DNA of 64,000 bases, taken from assembly GCA_034440615.1 (NCBI GenBank), contig JAOTOM010005153.1, forward strand, positions 558,001 through 622,000. Direction: 5' to 3'. This document shows, piece by piece, positions 60,547-64,000 of this stretch. The notes beneath the pieces are model-generated. The model was not told the origin of the DNA, searched no databases, and was given only the letters and a program-made list of their open reading frames with translations. The position numbers and the translations under genes were made by a program. Each line of letters starts with the position of its first letter. The stretch's first letter is position 1. The DNA is from Ashinkailepas kermadecensis (Eukaryota > Arthropoda > Thecostraca > Neolepadidae).

Positions 60547-60685
60547 CATTAGGTCATTTAGCGTCGCCAACCTCTCACGCCGATTGGTCGCGGGTGGACT
60601 CGGTAAATGCCGTCGGTTGTGAGATTCGAACCCACAATCTTGCGATCAAGAGTACGACGCTCTACCAAATGAGCTACCGCGGCCC
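60547..60685 (-). mobile_element. tRNA-headed SINE, family 2, copy 2
   Basis: On the minus strand: GGGCCGCGGTAGCTCATTTG (A box), ACTCTTGATCGCAAG, GTGGGTTCGAATCTCAC (B box), then ACCGACGGCATTTACCGAGT and GAGAGGTTGGCGACGCTAAA. The head folds like a tRNA with a CTT anticodon, but the 3' end continues into the SINE body seen at 49733, so I do not call it a functional tRNA-Lys. Confidence 0.75.
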
Positions 60686-60761
60686 GATGTGGATTGCCAT
60701 CGGACTAGTAACAGAGTTCAGAGGACACATACATAGGGTGGAGCCTATGTGCTGCAGACGT

Positions 60762-60905
60762 GGCTGGAGATCCCGGGTGGGTCGGGAGGGTCTGGACCGC
60801 CCCTGGTTTGGTACCCTGCTAATGTTAGTTTGTCATTTTCCCTATTCAATCTGAGAATATGCCTTAAGGACTTAGAGCCCCTGGCTTCGTGAGATATCTC
60901 CAACC
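60762..60905 (+). mobile_element. GCTGGAGAT-family MITE, copy 4
   Basis: GGCTGGAGATCCCGGGTGGG at the start, GGTTTGGTACCCTGCTAATG inside, and GCTTCGTGAGATATCTCCAA at the end. This is the cleanest copy, without the internal duplication of copy 1. Confidence 0.78.
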
Positions 60906-61186
60906 CTGGCTACATAGCCATTGAGCCCATCCCAACAGTTTTGGACGAGCCCGACCCATCGGACCCCGAGGGCGAACATTCCTTTCCGATGGTGGCATCG
61001 CTCACTGGGCCGTTGATAAAACCGGAATATGATGCCAGTATCAGGTGATAATTAATGGCATCTTTCAAGAACTAGACGACCTTACGTTTATAACAACACG
61101 GCGATTATCCCACAGATCGATCCACAGCTTTTGTTGGCAACGACAGGGCGATCACAGGTGCTCCAATTCACTCACGCAGCGTTAGC

Positions 61187-61390
61187 CGGACCACAGCAGC
61201 GGGGGGTCACGCAGCGTTGGCCGGACCACCGAGCGGCGGGGTCACGCAGCGTTGGCCGGACCACCGAGCGGCGGGGTCACGCAGCGTTGACCGAACCACC
61301 GAGCGGCGGCGTCACGCAGCGTTGGCCGGACCACGGCAGCGGCGGGGTCACGCAGCGTTGGCCGGACCACCGAGCGGCGGTGTCACGTCT
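61187..61390. repeat. ~35-bp minisatellite, about 6 copies
   Basis: Unit GTTGGCCGGACCACCGAGCG plus GCGGGGTCACGCAGC; minor variants GACCGAACC and CACGGCAGC. Confidence 0.92.
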
Positions 61391-61449
61391 GCGCCTGGTC
61401 ATCCGACAGTGACCTCACTTCTCAGCCGCTCCGGTGATGTCCCTTCGCG

Positions 61450-64000
61450 CCGCGACACACCCGACCACTGACCCGGCCACGAGGCGTGTCACAAAGCCGC
61501 CACCCGCGCGACACACCCGACCACTGACCCGGCCACGAGGCGCGTCACAAAGCCGCCACCCGCGCGACACACCCGACCACTGACCCGGCCACGAGGCGTG
61601 TCACAAAGCCGCCACCCGCGCGACACACCCGACCACTGACCCGGCCACGAGGCGCGTCACAAAGCCGCCACCCGCGCGACACACCCGACCACTGACCCGG
61701 CCACGAGGCGTGTCACAAAGCCGCCACCCGCGCGACACACCCGACCACTGACCCGGCCACGAGGCGCGTCACAAAGCCGCCACCCGCGCGACACACCCGA
61801 CCACTGACCCGGCCACGAGCGCGTCACAAAGCCGCCACCCGCGCGACACACCCGACCACTGACCCGGCCACGAGGCGCGTCACAAAGCCGCCACCCGCGC
61901 GACACACCCGACCACTGACCCGGCCACGAGGCGTGTCACAAAGCCGCCACCCGCGCGACACACCCGACCACTGACCCGGCCACGAGGCGCGTCACAAAAC
62001 CGCCACCCGCGCGACACACCCGACCACTGACCCGGCCACGAGGCGTGTCACAAAGCCGCCACCCGCGCGACACACCCGACCACTGACCCGGCCACGAGGC
62101 GCGTCACAAAGCCGCCACCCGCGCGACACACCCGACCACTGACCCGGCCACGAGGCGTGTCACAAAGCCGCCACCCGCGCGACACACCCGACCACTGACC
62201 CGGCCACGAGGCGCGTCACAAAGCCGCCACCCGCGCGACACACCCGACCACTGACCCGGCCACGAGGCGCGTCACAAAGCCGCCACCCGCGCGACACACC
62301 CGACCACTGACCCGGCCACGAGGCGCGTCACAAAGCCGCCACCCGCGCGCACACCCGACCACTGACCCGGCCACGAGGCGTGTCACAAAGCCGCCACCCG
62401 CGCGACACACCCGACCACTGACCCGGCCACGAGGCGCGTCACAAAGCCGCCACCCGCGCGACACACCCGACCACTGACCCGGCCACGAGGCGTGTCACAA
62501 AGCCGCCACCCGCGCGACACACCCGACCACTGACCCGGCCACGAGGCGCGTCACAAAGCCGCCACCCGCGCGACACACCCGACCACTGACCCGGCCACGA
62601 GGCGTGTCACAAAACCGCCACCCGCGCGACACACCCGACCACTGACCCGGCCACGAGGCGCGTCACAAAGCCGCCACCCGCGCGACACACCCGACCACTG
62701 ACCCGGCCACGAGGCGCGTCACAAAGCCGCCACCCGCGCGACACCCGACCACTGACCCGGCCACGAGGCGCGTCACAAAGCCGCCACCCGCGCGAAACCC
62801 GACCACTGACCCGGCCACGAGGCGCGTCACAAAGCCGCCACCCGCGCGCACACCCGACCACTGACCCGGCCACGAGGCGCGTCACAAGCCGCCACCCGCG
62901 CGACACACCCGACCACTGACCCGGCCACGAGGCGTGTCACAAGCCGCCACCCGCGCGACACACCCGACCACTGACCCGGCCACGGGCGTGTCAAAGCCGC
63001 CACCCGCGCGACACACCCGACCACTGACCCGGCCACGAGGCGTGTCACAAAGCCGCCACCCGCGCGACACACCCGACCACTGACCCGGCCACGAGGCGTG
63101 TCACAAAGCCGCCACCCGCGCGACACACCCGACCACTGACCCGGCCACGAGGCGCGTGTCACAAAGCCGCCACCCGCGCGACACACCCGACCACTGACCC
63201 GGCCACGAGGCGCGTCACAAAGCCGCCACCCGCGCGACACACCCGACCACTGACCCGGCCACGAGGCGCGTCACAAAGCCGCCACCCGCGCGACACACCC
63301 GACCACTGACCCGGCCACGAGGCGTGTCACAAAGCCGCCACCCGCGCGACACACCCGACCACTGACCCGGCCACGAGGCGCGTCACAAAGCCGCCACCCG
63401 CGCGACACACCCGACCACTGACCCGGCCACGAGGCGTGTCACAAAGCCGCCACCCGCGCGAAACACCCGACCACTGACCCGGCCACGAGGCGCGTCACAA
63501 AGCCGCCACCCGCGCGACACACCCGACCACTGACCCGGCCACGAGGCGCGTCACAAAGCCGCCACCCGCGCGACACCCGACCACTGACCCGGCCACGAGG
63601 CGCGTCACAAAGCCGCCACCCGCGCGACACACCCGACCACTGACCCGGCCACGGGCGCGTCACAAAGCCGCCACCCGCGCGACACACCCGACCACTGACC
63701 CGGCCACGAGGCGTGTCACAAAGCCGCCACCCGCGCGAAACACCCGACCACTGACCCGGCCACGGGCGTGTCACAAAGCCGCCACCCGCGCGACACACCC
63801 GACCACTGACCCGGCCACGAGGCGCGTCGCAAGCCGCCACCCGCGCGACACACCCGACCACTGACCCGGCCACGGGCGCGTCACAAAGCCGCCACCCGCG
63901 CGACACACCCGACCACTGACCCGGCCACGAGGCGTGTCACGAAGCCGCCACCCGCGCGACACACCCGACCACTGACCCGGCCACGAGGCGCGTCACAAAG
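61450..64000. repeat. 56-bp satellite array, about 45 copies, open at window end
   Basis: Unit CGCGACACACCCGACCACTG, ACCCGGCCACGAGGCG(C/T)GTC, ACAAAGCCGCCACCCG with a 56-bp period. C and T variants of GCG(C/T)GTC alternate in many places. A few copies have 1-4 base deletions. It runs to the last base, so its size is unknown. Minus-strand frames across it are repeat artefacts. Confidence 0.97.

Noticed and set aside
60547..60685. tRNA-Lys gene
   Set aside because: A and B boxes are good, but the 3' end continues into a body shared with 49733-49870, so a SINE is the better explanation.

Overview
The window reads as nuclear DNA of an invertebrate, most likely an arthropod. The visible genes are split by GT-AG introns. 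One gene has a metazoan TATA/initiator promoter. Two short elements carry Pol III-type tRNA heads (SINEs), and there is a Penelope-like retroelement. Coding exons are very GC-rich at third positions, while surrounding DNA is moderate in GC. TTAGG/CCTAA-rich stretches near 21.5-22.8 kb and the GC-rich codon use would fit a crustacean such as a barnacle, but that is a guess.

Genes. Only two protein-coding genes are well supported. (1) On the plus strand at 28698-29681 is a secreted 327-residue protein that resembles the extracellular domain of the SID-1/SIDT dsRNA-uptake family but stops before any membrane segment; a TATA box and initiator lie about 210 bp upstream. (2) On the minus strand, four exons (56932-56725, 54164-52805, 52330-51681, 48474-48342) with matching intron phases encode the first ~783 residues of a two-PDZ scaffold protein resembling PDZD2/pro-IL-16. 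Its 3' end was not found. A possible terminal exon at 31072-30884 on the minus strand is only a candidate.

Layout. 0-3.2 kb: microsatellites and minisatellites. 3.2-7.0 kb: a 3.8-kb element with 203-bp terminal inverted repeats (one mismatch between arms) flanked by TA, filled by about 43 copies of a 70-bp satellite. 7.1-8.75 kb: a decayed Penelope-like element with RT, GIY-YIG remnant and a possible decayed hammerhead ribozyme. 8.75-28 kb: mostly unassigned DNA with SINEs, MITEs, hairpins, an inverted/direct duplication and a very degenerate ~28-bp array. 28-31 kb: the SID-1-like gene. 31-48 kb: MITEs, a 75-bp array, a perfect 318-bp tandem duplication, a 4.1-kb 47-bp satellite, and a block with 26 CACGTG E-boxes. 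48-57 kb: the PDZ gene. 57-59 kb: a GC-rich block that may hold its promoter. 59-64 kb: more minisatellites, ending in a 56-bp satellite that runs off the window.

Tandem arrays make up roughly a quarter of the window by addition of the intervals listed. Many have unit lengths divisible by three (24, 36 and 75 bp) and so give long but meaningless open frames on both strands. The two genes have no visible functional link. The most distinctive structure is the satellite-bearing inverted-repeat element at 3195-6984.
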